Assembly: GCF_037042905.1 (NCBI RefSeq)
Contig: NC_087258.1
Coordinates: 10,777,501-10,841,500, forward strand
DNA: 64,000 bases
Direction of reading: 5' to 3'
Source: Lytechinus pictus
Lineage: Eukaryota > Echinodermata > Echinoidea > Temnopleuroida > Toxopneustidae
The notes beneath the pieces were generated by a model, which did no database searches, had not been told where the DNA came from, and saw nothing but the letters and a program-made list of their open reading frames with translations. The position numbers and the translations under genes are program-made. Numbering within the stretch: position 1 is the stretch's first letter; each line of letters begins with the position of its first letter. Below, piece by piece: positions 1-11,700 of this stretch.

Positions 1-1205
1 AATATTTTTTAGAGGAAAATATGTTTTTACATCATATATATATATATATTTCAAAATTTTACAATATGATATTAATATCAGAATGTTAAAGATTTTTTTG
101 TACAATCAGAAAAGAAAATTATTAAAAATTGCAATTGATGAAACAATTTTGTCTCTGAGAAATAGATTCATGCTTTCTTTCACAAGAATGAACCAGTAGT
201 TCATTGCGAATTTGCAATTGAGTAATTGCAAAATTGGGTATTGAAATTCGTGTGTTTTTTTTTGGGGGGACGCTAATTTATTAAAACATTGTTCATGAAA
301 CCTCATAATAGGTTACATATTATTGTCCACTGTCTCAAAATGTTTCAAAATGCTATTAGTTGTATGTGACATATTTTATACAGTTTACTCCAATATCTTT
401 CTGAAGACAACGTGCATAGTTTATACCTCATCGGTGTATAAAGAGTAAATTTCGGTATAAAAATCATTTTCTCGTTAGTTGATAAAATGAAAGGGTCGAG
501 GGCGGAGAAAGAAACTCTAGTCCGGGCCGCTCGCCTGCAGACATGGGAGCTGACGCCTCTAGGGTCCGAGGTTCGAACCGTCAGCGAGGAAGTCAGTAGA
601 CTGGAAGAAGGACAAAGTTCGGTTCACTTCAATTTAGGTGAGTACGGCACCCATCTTATTTGCCCAAGATGTGCATCCCCATACCACTCTAGTTCCACCT
701 CCACATGATCAAACCAGCCTCCGCCCTTGAACAATACTGAACAAACAACAAGAAAGTAATATTTTTTAATTGTGTGAAAAAAACCCTTTATACTTATAAT
801 TCTTATGAAGATTATGATTATAATAACAATGCTATTGACAACAAAAATAATATTGATGACAAAAATCACCTTTTGATCAAAAGTTTGATGTTCGCTCACA
901 ATTTAGTTCGAATGTATCGGAATTAATTACCTGTGTATAAAGGTAATCATCGTAATTGGCTCGTCCACTGATTTGTATGATTCGTGACTATCCAACACTT
1001 CCCATTTTTTAGACTAAACTAAAAACCTATACTTTTTTCATCAGTAGTAAATCATATTAATTTTCGTTGCTGATTGTGATATATTCCTTGTAATTTATCC
1101 TATATGCATTTTCCTTTAATTTTCGGTATAGTATTAAGTTGATGTTATATTTTATTTTGTATTTCGCTGACATGTACTTGTACTTATATTTGTCTATGTA
1201 TATTC

Positions 1206-1271
1206 AGCGCTTAGAAACGATGCGTATTAAGCGCTTTATAAATGTTGTTAATTATTATTTATTTATTATTA
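1206..1271 (+). repeat. SINE 3' tail fragment
   Basis: A short segment with the end typical of the tRNA-derived SINEs in this window: an AGCGCTTTATAAAT-like motif running into an (ATT)n-type tail. The same tail, in reverse, closes the full SINEs at 13690-14025 and 32808-33086. The tRNA-like head is missing, so this is a 5'-truncated or decayed copy. Confidence 0.5.
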
Positions 1272-1621
1272 TGCTGTATATTTTCATATTTTATTTGTTA
1301 AATTCTTGGTGGAAGATCCATTTTCTTTAACGAAAGACAATAAACGTGATAAATGCTCATCAGCTTATATTAAAATTGGCCAACAATATATCGACAATAC
1401 ATTGTGATATATAGTAAGAATTACTCCGCATTTGCTGAAAATACCTAAAATGACTGAATTGTCCTATTTATTTTACTAATTAACTCAGAATCACATTTTC
1501 TTATTTATCATGTTTATGGGAATATGATATATCAATACAATATGCTATCTATTTTTTTATTTCTTAAGCGCCACGAGAGTGAAATGTTCTTCGAGGAGAA
1601 AACCACAAATTCATTGTAATT

Positions 1622-1830
1622 GAGAACATGGCAAGTGGGAGGGTAGTCCTTATCACTTGTTTCAATCTACTTAGTAACCAATTTGAGAAGTACATTGTCT
1701 CAGTGATCTCACTTTTCAAACAGCACAATTTTCTCATTCCTTATCCAATTTCTTTCACGCTCTCAGCACTCATTCTTATTTTTCATTTTTCTTCCCTTAG
1801 TAAACGCTGATGGTTGATATTCTCTTAAGG
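1622..1830 (+). repeat. Diverged copy of TTAA-flanked element family
   Basis: The text resembles the right half of the TTAA-flanked element at 58471-59063. Shared runs include CCAATTTGA, AGTGATCTCA and CCAATTTCTTTCA-like stretches in the same order. Terminal repeats are not preserved here. It is judged a decayed relative by eye only. Confidence 0.4.
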
Positions 1831-2278
1831 TGTGCGTTAACTTCCTTATTTTGATCAAATTTCAATTGAAATTGGATTTAACTTTAGGTCGTGTTGATCT
1901 TTAAAGCCAATGTCATTACCATGTAACTTTCTATGAGAGTTACTGGGAGGGGGCAATTCATTGATATCGCATTACCACAGGGGAGGCACCAGGTTATTTC
2001 GATGGGGATAGGCCAGGGCAGCAAGACAACATGAAGATGACGTCACTACTTTTTCACTTAAACGACAGGAGTGAGATTCTCACAACCACGCCCCTCTCTT
2101 GATAATCTTTCATTTCTTTTCTTCCTTTTTTCTCCTTTCCCCCTTTTGATCAAAATCATTATTTGAAAAAAAATCATATGGGGCAACCCCTCCCCTGTGG
2201 CACCCGCTGTATTACAATTACGAGCAAATTGTAGTTTTTAGTTATGCGCCAGTACACTGTAAAAAGTGGTGTTGGATT

Positions 2279-2285
<7 letters not shown>

Positions 2286-2324
<39 letters not shown>
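2286..2324. repeat. (TA)n microsatellite
   Basis: About 19 uninterrupted TA dinucleotides, followed by TACATACA. Confidence 0.9.
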
Positions 2325-2328
<4 letters not shown>

Positions 2329-2483
2329 CAACGCTGTTTATTATTATTATGAACATTACAGTAGATGTCTAAAAGTTTAAACAAGTGTTTAAAACAACAA
2401 ATTATAATCTTTAATCTTTTATAAATCAACTACCTTTTTTAGTCCTTTAAAAACTACTGTAATGTTCTTATAATAAACGGTGT

Positions 2484-2905
2484 ATGAGGCGCCGATTGTA
2501 CCAATATTATATAGAACAATTATTTGTTATATAATCATTATTTATTAAATAATAACTATTATTTATATATAATTTACAAAAAGTTTATTTGTAAATAATT
2601 ATTTTTATATAAAATAACATTTCTAATTATTTATACATAATTCCAAGTAATACTTCATTATTTGTAAATAATAATAGTTCGACATTCCATTATTTATAAA
2701 TAATGGAATGTCGAACTATTATTATTTACAAATAATAAAGTATTACTTGGTATTATATATAAATAATTAGAAATGTTATTTTATATAAAAATAATTATTT
2801 ACAAATAAAATGTAAATTATATATAAATAATAGTTATTATTTAATGAATAATGATTATATAACAAATAATTGTTCTATATAATATTGGTACAATCGGCGC
2901 TCATA
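2484..2905. repeat. 422-bp near-perfect AT-rich palindrome
   Basis: Two arms of roughly 210 bp meet at 2696/2697 with essentially no loop; the centre reads CCATTATTTATAAATAATGG. The outer ends are TATGAGGCGCCGATTG on the left and CAATCGGCGCTCATA on the right, differing by one extra G on the left. Arms match almost base for base, with small differences such as AAAAAGTTTA versus AAAATGTAAA. It could be a fold-back or MITE-like element, or a recent palindromic duplication. No target duplication is visible. Confidence 0.9.
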
Positions 2906-3599
2906 GTTTTGTTATAATAATCATAAACAACGTTTTTCCTGTGTAACTTTAGACAGTCTGAAGAAGACTCTTTATAAATATTTTTAATCGTATAACATGG
3001 AATACAGATCATGTGACATGTATACGCATCCCTGGTGGTTGGAATTTCTTATTTATGGGTAACATTTTGTTGACAAGTTTGACATTAATGAGCAGAAAGG
3101 AAATACGAATGTTCGAGGGGCGCACATCCTAGAAAGGCTAATGCAAAAATGTTTCAAGAATGTTCAAAGTGATGATTATATCGCCTTCCCATGGCAAAGA
3201 AAGAGGACGGGGTCAATCGGTGGTTGGAGGAACTCTTTTTATTGATATACGGGTGCGGCTTGCATTGATTCAGGAAATTTGATTTACATTGGGAAATTTG
3301 AAAATATGAAAAACATGTGCCCGTCTTCTTTCAAAGCACCACGTGTGTTTAAAACCACTTTTCAGATTGAATTGAGAGCGTCACATATTATTTACTTTGA
3401 GTTTAAAGAAGATCAGATTTCAAAATGGCCTCTAACTCGTACGTTTTCAATCTTTTCTCATTCGATATTTAAAAATTATATGTTTCTTTCCTGTATCTAT
3501 TGTGTACTTCTTGATGTAATGATATTGATAATGTTTTAAAGTCAGAATGAAAATCAAACTTTATGATTAGACAAGAAAACATCGAATCTTCGGTTCATT

Positions 3600-3712
3600 A
3601 CGCCCTCCACCCCCCTCTCCATCTTATCTCCTACTTATCTCCTTCTCCTCTCCTTCTCTCTCTCCCCCTCCCTCCCTCCCCCTCTCTCTCTCCCTCTCTC
3701 TCCCTCTCTCCA
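3600..3712 (+). repeat. Polypyrimidine (CT-rich) tract before splice acceptor
   Basis: About 110 nt made almost wholly of C and T, ending in CTCTCCAG, the acceptor of the first ABCG exon in the window. It is an unusually long polypyrimidine tract and also a microsatellite. Confidence 0.8.
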
Positions 3713-3713
3713 G

Positions 3714-3988
3714 CCCTCTCTGTTGATGAGATCCAGCCAGGCCCAGGCCCACGTCGTTCCATCTTAATGGCCCTCCCCGGCCTGGGCTCCAGGCACAAGC
3801 AATCCAGTGGGGCAGGGGCGGTGCGCCAACCTAGGGGCGTCCGGGCCTCTTTTGCCCAGAGTGGGTACGCCATGCAGCAGCCAATGGTCAGTAGAATGTC
3901 CATAGCTGGACTGCATGACCTCGAACAGATCAAGGAACATTTTAAGGAGGACAACACCAATAAATGGCCGACGAGCTTCTGGCATCAA
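3714..3988 (+). CDS. ABCG exon: linker between ATP-binding and membrane domains
   Basis: The acceptor is CTCTCCAG and the donor is CATCAA|GTAAGG. It enters with two bases of a split codon and ends on a whole codon. It encodes a Gly/Pro/Arg/Ser-rich linker, then IAGLHDLEQIKEHF, and ends KWPTSFWHQ, the amphipathic helix just before TM1 in ABCG proteins. The exact 5' boundary is less certain, because other AGs occur in or just after the pyrimidine tract. Confidence 0.75.
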
Positions 3989-6900
3989 GTAAGGACTGCA
4001 CAAAGTAAAACTTTAAGTAAAACAAAAAAAAAAGACAAAATCTACCACTCCATTTGGCCGGTTTCCTCTCATGTTAGAGATTTGAGATTAGATTCTAGAA
4101 AGAAAATGTGTATGCCTCGTCTATGCGTTCACTGCATGTGCCATTTCAATGGCTCCAATATTTAATATCGTTGTCGTAAACAAAATATTCGTTTCAATTC
4201 TCAATTCTTCAATGACGGTCAAATATCAAATAGTGTTTAAAAAGGGAAAACATCGATATTATAGATAATAGATGAAGTAATATTGAGATGATTTTAGGGA
4301 TGATCCCTTCCCATCATGATCATCTTAATCTTTTTCTTCTTAATTATATATTTCTAGATCGTTATCATCGATGAAAAAGTGACATCCAATTATCATTTAT
4401 TTTTCTAATCTGGTTTCTGACAACAGCAATAAACTCTTTTTGAAAAATTTGAAGGACCTAACCAAACTTGCATTTCAGCTTTAATATGTTTCTATTTTTC
4501 ACATGTTGATATGTTTGAGGGCGTAACCAAGTTTATACTCTGGTTTGGATTGTCTAAATGTTTGTATCTATCACATCATGATTAGGTTTGCACGCTGTCT
4601 AACCGTAACTTCAAGCAATACAGAACCATCATCCTCTCCCGGCTGGAGTTAGCCCGTCATCTTCTTCTCGGATGCTTCATAGGGGCGTTCTATTTCAGAG
4701 TGGATCACATTGAAGAGAGGATACGGGATATTACCGGCATGGTACGTGCTTATTGCTCTTCCGATTTATGTTCAGGTCCCGTCTTACAAACAGTTACGAT
4801 CGATCCCATCAACCACAATTCTATGGAAATCCATCATTGTCATGATATTTACTACAGAAAATTTGAACAATGTCCTGTGTAAAAGGAAAGAAGCACCCTG
4901 AATTTTCAAGAAAACAATGAATGAATGAATATACGTCATAGTTAGAAACTATGTTGAACAAACATGCATAATCGATGTTGACGTTGCTGGCTTTCCATAT
5001 AACTGTGGTTGATTGGATCAATCGCAACTCTTTGTAAGACGGGGGCCAGGAGTATCTATCACACATATATGGGGGATACACCCTGAAAATAAATTGGTTT
5101 TATTAAAAGCAGACAAATTAGAGAAAAGCGTTGGTGAAGGTTTGATGAAAATCCATCAAATAATTATAGGAAAGATATATAGTTGTTAAAAAGTTTTTAG
5201 TATTGATCTCGTCGTCTGCGAGCAGCTCTCTGGTACACCATGTAATATAAATTGCATAAATTTTACTTTTTGAATAGAATATAAAGACTAAAATCATATT
5301 TTCTCATAGAAGGGAGAATGGGAAGATGTGTCTGATAAATGGAAAATAACAAATAATAATGTGGATATATTCTACTGCGCTGCGCTAGTGAAATGCTTGA
5401 GAACAGATTTATAAAAGGGGAAAAAAGAAATGTATGGGAATTATTTGTACAGATAGGTTTTTAGTTTAAGTTTGAACGTTTCTACTGGTGGACAGGATCT
5501 TATTACATATGGCAAACCATTCCATAACAACCAAAAGAAGGGAGAAGAAAAATTGTATGTATTATAAAAGAAAAAGGTAAAGAAGGGAGAGGACGAGAAA
5601 GGAAAAAGGGGAAATTATATCTTTGTCATCAATCTGTCAATGTATCGAAAGTTATTACTAAAAATGGGACAAAGCATCTTAACAGAACAACATTAAGTTC
5701 AAATCGTTAAAGGTAAAAGTTAAAGAATGAGAAGATACGATCTGAGTCACGTAAAGCTAGACACGCAATGGAAAACTTGCTGGATTGAAGGAAGTTAAGA
5801 TGAAGAAGATGAAGAAATCGTCGCCTGAGATCTTGAATAACCTGAAGGCCAGGGCCCTAGGAACGATTTTTTGAAAGGTGAAGGTGATTCTGGTCTGGGA
5901 ATTTCTGCCATTTTATAACTACCTAATTTCCGGGGAAGGGTGTGCCTATGGTGAATAACGCACGCAGCACCCACTGGCAAGTCGCGGGGGGTGGGGGGGG
6001 GGGAGGCTTCAGCTCCCCCAGCACCCCCGCTTCGCAAGGCCACGCTAATCTGAGTTCATTTCTTTGTTTAAAACCATAAGGTCCTTATGTCGTACATGTC
6101 GTAAGGACAACTGAGGAATTACAATGTGATGTCTTAGTTAAATTATTCTAGAATTCGATGTTCTTCCTTATTATTATTTTTTTGCACCTCCAGCTATTAA
6201 ATGAATCTCCATTTTTCTTTCTTTCTTTCTTTCTTTCTTTCAAAATTTGTTTTTCTTCAGATGTTCTTCATTATTGTATATTGGTCGTTCGAGTCCATAT
6301 TTGGTGCTATTAGTGCATGTAAGTATAATAAACACGGCAATAACCATGACTATATTTATCTATATTTCTCGACTTGACTATATCTTTAAAATAAAAGCGA
6401 GATTATTCTTACTTGCTTAGCACTTGGCACATCAAAATTTGATATTTGGTAATTTATTCATTTTTTTTTCACAATCACTGTAGTTAATTAATAGTCATAA
6501 AATTGAGCGCTTAGAAACATCTGTATTAAATGCCTTTTAATGTTTCAATAATTATTATTTATTAAAATGGATATGTGTAATTGAAAGGGTAACCAAGTGC
6601 GAAAGTGAAAAGAATTGAATAGATAAGGAATGAAATGAAATAAGTGATTCGCTAAGTAGTTCCTTGAAATTGGATGAGAACATAATTAACTTGTTCCATT
6701 TTCAAGGATTTACATAATTTATGTGACACAGTTGTGAATTCATGCCATCGTGAAATGCAATGATGAAGATGATGAGGTCATATCCCCGACATTTTCTTTT
6801 CTGTTTTGTTGTATGAAACATTACACATCTTTCCATTTTTTTTCTTCAAAAATCTACAAACTAAATTGACTCTTCCTTTAAAGTGGAAGGCCGTCGCTTC

Positions 6901-8697
6901 TGAAACTTATCTTGTTACAGCGAAGATAATATATTCATATATTTCATATGAAAAATAAAATTAAATCATGGGAAATGGGAACGTGACGTCATCAGTTCCC
7001 TCATTACAGATTCATGGTCATAATTATACATAAAACAGCAACAGCAAAAAATAATTCTTGAATAAATGTGTTACTACGTAATCGTTTCGGATTGTTTGTT
7101 TAATTTAACTATTCTTATCCAATCCATTTTAATTTCGGGCTGGAGCAGCTTTATAACTGAAAGGTGGGCTTGGCTTCGATTTCGTATTCTCATACGTCAC
7201 AATATATATAACAAAATATCAACACAATACAAGGAATACGTTTTGATTATAATACAGAAGATTATGACAATGGCAACAAATGAAAGTGAAATATGAAGGA
7301 ACTTGCATAAAAGCATAGCTTGTAAGGTGTGCAGGTTCCTTAAAAAAAATTATGAAATTAGCAATTAAGAAGATGGGACACATACATAAAAATTGGACAA
7401 CATTAAGGAAGAGCCAAAGATAAGCGTAAAGACATCGCGGGGTAAAGAATGAGAGGATGAGTGGATAAATAATAAACTCAGGTAATCATGATTCAATGAA
7501 GAAGAGACTCGTACACATTAATTGAAGATAACATGATTTTGTATGTCAGGAGACCTTTAACGAATCTGAACAAGACCCTCGATCGACCCCAAATTGGTTT
7601 ACCAGGCAAAACAAGATTTTAACAAGTTACAAAATCAGTGCCGAACCTGGGAATGCATGGGTGTGTCATTCAATATCTAAACAGAGTAATACAGACGACA
7701 TACAAATAAGGACAAAATATTGAACCACAATCGTTCGTGACAATTTAACGTCTATGCTTTCCCCTCTACACGGCCCTCTACGTTCTTTATGTTTTTCCCC
7801 CATTTTCCCCGCCCCCAAACCCTCTCTGTCTCTCCACCTCTCTCATGTCTACTCTTCCTCCTTTTTTAATCGGTGAGCATGGCAAAGCTGTAGATCAAAA
7901 GAACCAGCCAGACAGATAGGAATCATTAGCGTACATAAGGGGGGGGGGAGGGTGGCAGATTGCCCCCCTGACGAGTCACAACACATGTAGGGACCTATCC
8001 CTGCCCCCCTGACGAGTTAGCCCCTGACTGGTGCTTAATAAACGTCCTTTACTTGCGGTTGAAGACCCTGTTTTGGCGGACGAATTTGCCCCCCCCCCCC
8101 TTTGGAAAATCCTAGGTACGCCACTGATACGAATGTTATGAGAATGAGAACAGAGCAGTTTTATTTTGCTTCTGATAAATTGAATTAAAAGAATATATAT
8201 GTCCTTTGATTTCTTTTTAAAAGCCCTCACGGTACACTTCCAACGAATTCGTAAATAGCATTGTTAGGCCGATAAAGAAATAATGATATGAAGGAATGCC
8301 AAACCGTGACTTGCACGTGAGGCAAATAATGAATTAAAACAGCACCTCATATCGCTGTATGTGTGATTTTTTGTTCACGAAACCGAAACGATGTGTAAAC
8401 ATTACTAGTCGCAAAAAAATGTCAGTGGAATGATAACTACTATTACTCTTGATAGAGAAGTCATTTATGCCTCTGCCATTGTTTATGCCTCCGCAGACGA
8501 AGTCCAGAGGGGGCATTAAAGCGTTGCCCCTGTCCGTCCGTCCGTCCGTCCGTCCGTCATTCCATCCTTCCTTCCTTCCTTCCGTCCGTCCGTCCAGGGC
8601 ATGTCCAGGGGCGTCGATCCATTTTTCAGATTGGTGGGGGGGGGGGCAAAATCATTAACGTTCCAAAGGCGCTCGATCGTACAAAACACCCACCCAC

Positions 8698-8742
<45 letters not shown>

Positions 8743-11700
8743 CACAACAAAAAAGTAAGTCCCCCCTTAAACAAACATCAATAATTTCCAAACCAATGCG
8801 AGTTTTTAATATATTTTTACATGAGCGTGTAGGTAATTTCATAAGCTACCCTCTGAGTAAATGTTATGGACGTATTTTACGTCATGCTTCAGTGAGCACC
8901 CTAAGAAGGCAAAAATGTCACTTTTCAAAAGTCACAAGCCAAATATCATGACTTTGATTCAATTTTATTGGAACTAATTCCACATTCTCATCATAAGAAA
9001 TAGTCAGAAGGCTTGTGAAAGGTACTTTCTAAAAGACGATATAACTTTTTTGGCTAAATTTCACGGTTGAATAAACACAAGTCCAAATTTGCTATAAATG
9101 GATTTTTTTACACATTTCTATCAATAAAAATGATAGACTATGATGACAGTTACTTTTGGGAAGAGTTTCTTCAACAGTATTTATCGTTTCACGGTTCAAT
9201 GAACATTTATTGAAAACAAAAAAATACGATTTTCAAATATCATAGACAAGTATTGTTTCATTTTGCTAACTGAAAATGATCTTTTCTCAACCTTTTCGTT
9301 GTGTTCATGACCAATTAATATGTTTCAATGATTCAAAGGCGTTTAATTAAACATTCACGCTTGAATGAACATGTGGAATGTGATTAGCTCTTGTTTACGT
9401 TATTGGAAAAAATGCAATTTGTAGCTATGGATATCTGTCACAAACCTCCTTGCATAGTTGATTTGATTTGATTTTTATGAAAATCCCGATGTTTAATGCA
9501 TCAGTGAGCACACAATACTCGAAAATTATGCAAATGAGAAGAAAGTTCAAGGCCTTGGCCCCGCTCTGTGCCGTATCGAATGGTTATTTTGGTGTGCGCG
9601 CCTTTTAGATAGTGTTACTCTTAAGCCATGTGCGAAGTTTCATGAAATAACTGTTGGCAGAAGTAACAAAAACCGTCCATGAAACAAACCCTCATTTCAT
9701 ATTTGTTAAAATTTTGACTTCCTCTCTCATAGACTTGTGTACATTATTGGTGCATATGTTTAAGAATAAGTAACCCTTTATTCAATATGGTGGAACTTTT
9801 TTTCAAGGCTGTCTTTAGCAATGTCGTTTGGCAGTAATGTTTATCAACCTATGGGCAAAATTCTGTGCAAAAATGAAATCGATTTGTTTATTTATGGATG
9901 AGTGAGCACGCATCAAAGTGGGAAAATTTGTATTTTCAATGTCACAGACTCATTTTAAAGGGTAATAAAGTGAATATTGGGGGCGAATTCGGTTTCAAAT
10001 GTGACTTTAATTGCTGTTGTTTTTATCATCCATCATTTCTATCACCACACACTTTCCGAACTTTAAACATTTTCATGGTTGAGCGAGCACATTCGAAAAC
10101 TTAGGAATGAATACTCTTTATACTGCATAAATGTATTCTTTTCCTAACAATTTCTTGGGATCAGTTGAATGTATTGGCAAATCAGTGGTGGATCCAGAAT
10201 TTTTAAATGGAGGAGGGGCTTATAATCGGGGGAGCCACCAACATTTTCAAATTTTAACATGATCTAACAAGTTGTAGAGGATACTACCATAAACCCCTAT
10301 AATGATACGTCACAGTACAGGGGCCGCGGAACGGTTTTTAAAGTGGGGGGGGGGAGGACTGAGCCAAAAGTGAGGGGGGGGGGGCTGACCATGCAAAAAA
10401 TCACAATCGTATGGTCATTTTTACATTTTATGTACATGCTTTTGGAAAAAAGTGGGGAGCTGAAGCCCACCCCCCCCCCCCCGCTTCCGTAGCCCCTGCA
10501 ATACATTGTGCTCACTCAACCATGAACATACGATATCAAAATCTGGTCTGAAGTGGTTGAATGATGGAGAGTAAAACAGCATAACACCATAAAATTCACC
10601 CAAAAACAACTTTTGCCCAACTTCGTATTTGAGCAAACTGAAAAAACGACTCTTGTGACTTTTAAAAATGGTCATTTTTAATTCAATCTTTAATTACTCA
10701 TACATGTCTCAACCGATCGATCTCATTTTTCCACAGGAGTTGTTTGATTAGTGTAGAAAACCACCTATGAAATATCATATCTCAAAATAAAACGGTTCAA
10801 AAGTTACAGCAATTTGATTTAGGGGGACTTACTTGTTTTGTTGTGTATATATATATATGACTCATGAGACACAGACACGTATTTCACTACACAGATAGTA
10901 CGAGTGCCGAGAGTGAGCTCTAATTTCTTTATATTCTGAGCTGAAAACTTAATATTCTAAGCATTTTTGGTACCAATTATTAAGATTTGTATCTAAAAAA
11001 AGGATAGATGCGAGCGCGAAGCGCGAGCTGAAAATTTTGATATTTCGATCTGAAAAAATGACAGTTTACTGGACGTTTTTGATAAAGAACAAGCTATATA
11101 TCCAAGAAAAGATGATTGCAAATTGAAGCAGTTCTTTTGAGGCTTAGAACTGAAAACGGGACATTTACATTCACCAATTTAATCATTAAAAGTTTGGGTT
11201 TTTGCTACAGAAATGATGCGAGCGCGAAGCGCGAGCTGAAAATTTTTATATTCCAATCTGAAAAGCGGACATTTTGAGCACGATTTTAAATAAAGAACGA
11301 GTGGTGTATCTCAATCTCGCTTGCTGAACATTACAATCTTGTTTTTTGTTATGCATATCCGGAATTATTGGGGGGGCAAAATGATATGTTTGCCCCCCCA
11401 ATATTTTCATTGGTGGGGCGATCGCCCCCCTGCCCCCCCCCCCCAGGATCGACGCCTCTGCGTCCGTCCGTCTGTCCCCCACTTGGTTTCCGCGCAATAA
11501 CTCGAAAAATATTCAATGGATTTAAAATTCTTTTTTGGTGTGTAGGTAGATGACACCAAAATACAGGCTAAGTTCGAATTCGGAGTCCGCAGATCAAAGG
11601 TCACATCTCATTAAATATGCGAGTTGGTTTCTGCATGATAACTCGAAGAATATTTAATGGATAAAAAAAAAAATGGTGTGTAGGTGGATGACACCAAAAT

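Larger units (their letters stand above)
1..3599. other. Upstream intron or flank of the ABCG gene, no exon seen
   Basis: AT-rich DNA before the first recognisable ABCG exon. I found no exon with coding character on either strand, so it is probably intron between the ATP-binding-domain exons (outside the window) and the linker exon. It holds a SINE tail, a decayed TTAA-element relative, a (TA)n run and a large palindrome, each listed separately. Confidence 0.5.
8606..11460. mobile_element. 2.85-kb non-coding element with 15-bp terminal inverted repeats
   Basis: The left end is CAGGGGCGTCGATCC, followed by a G run. The right end GGATCGACGCCTCTG is its inverse complement with one mismatch, preceded by a C run. 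The element lies between two TCCG-repeat blocks. The interior is non-coding: degenerate repeats bearing (A/G)TGAGTGAGCAC or CATGGTTGAGCGAGCAC motifs, an (AC)n, a nested MITE at 10318 and two copies of a GCGAGCGCGAAGCGCGAGC motif. No clear target duplication, so the ends could belong to two different insertions. Confidence 0.5.

Noticed and set aside
487-708. 73-codon ORF in a GC-richer patch
   Set aside because: Contains a tRNA-like B box (GAGGTTCGAACC) and a Leu/Pro/Arg-rich sequence with no splice logic; more likely a decayed SINE head.
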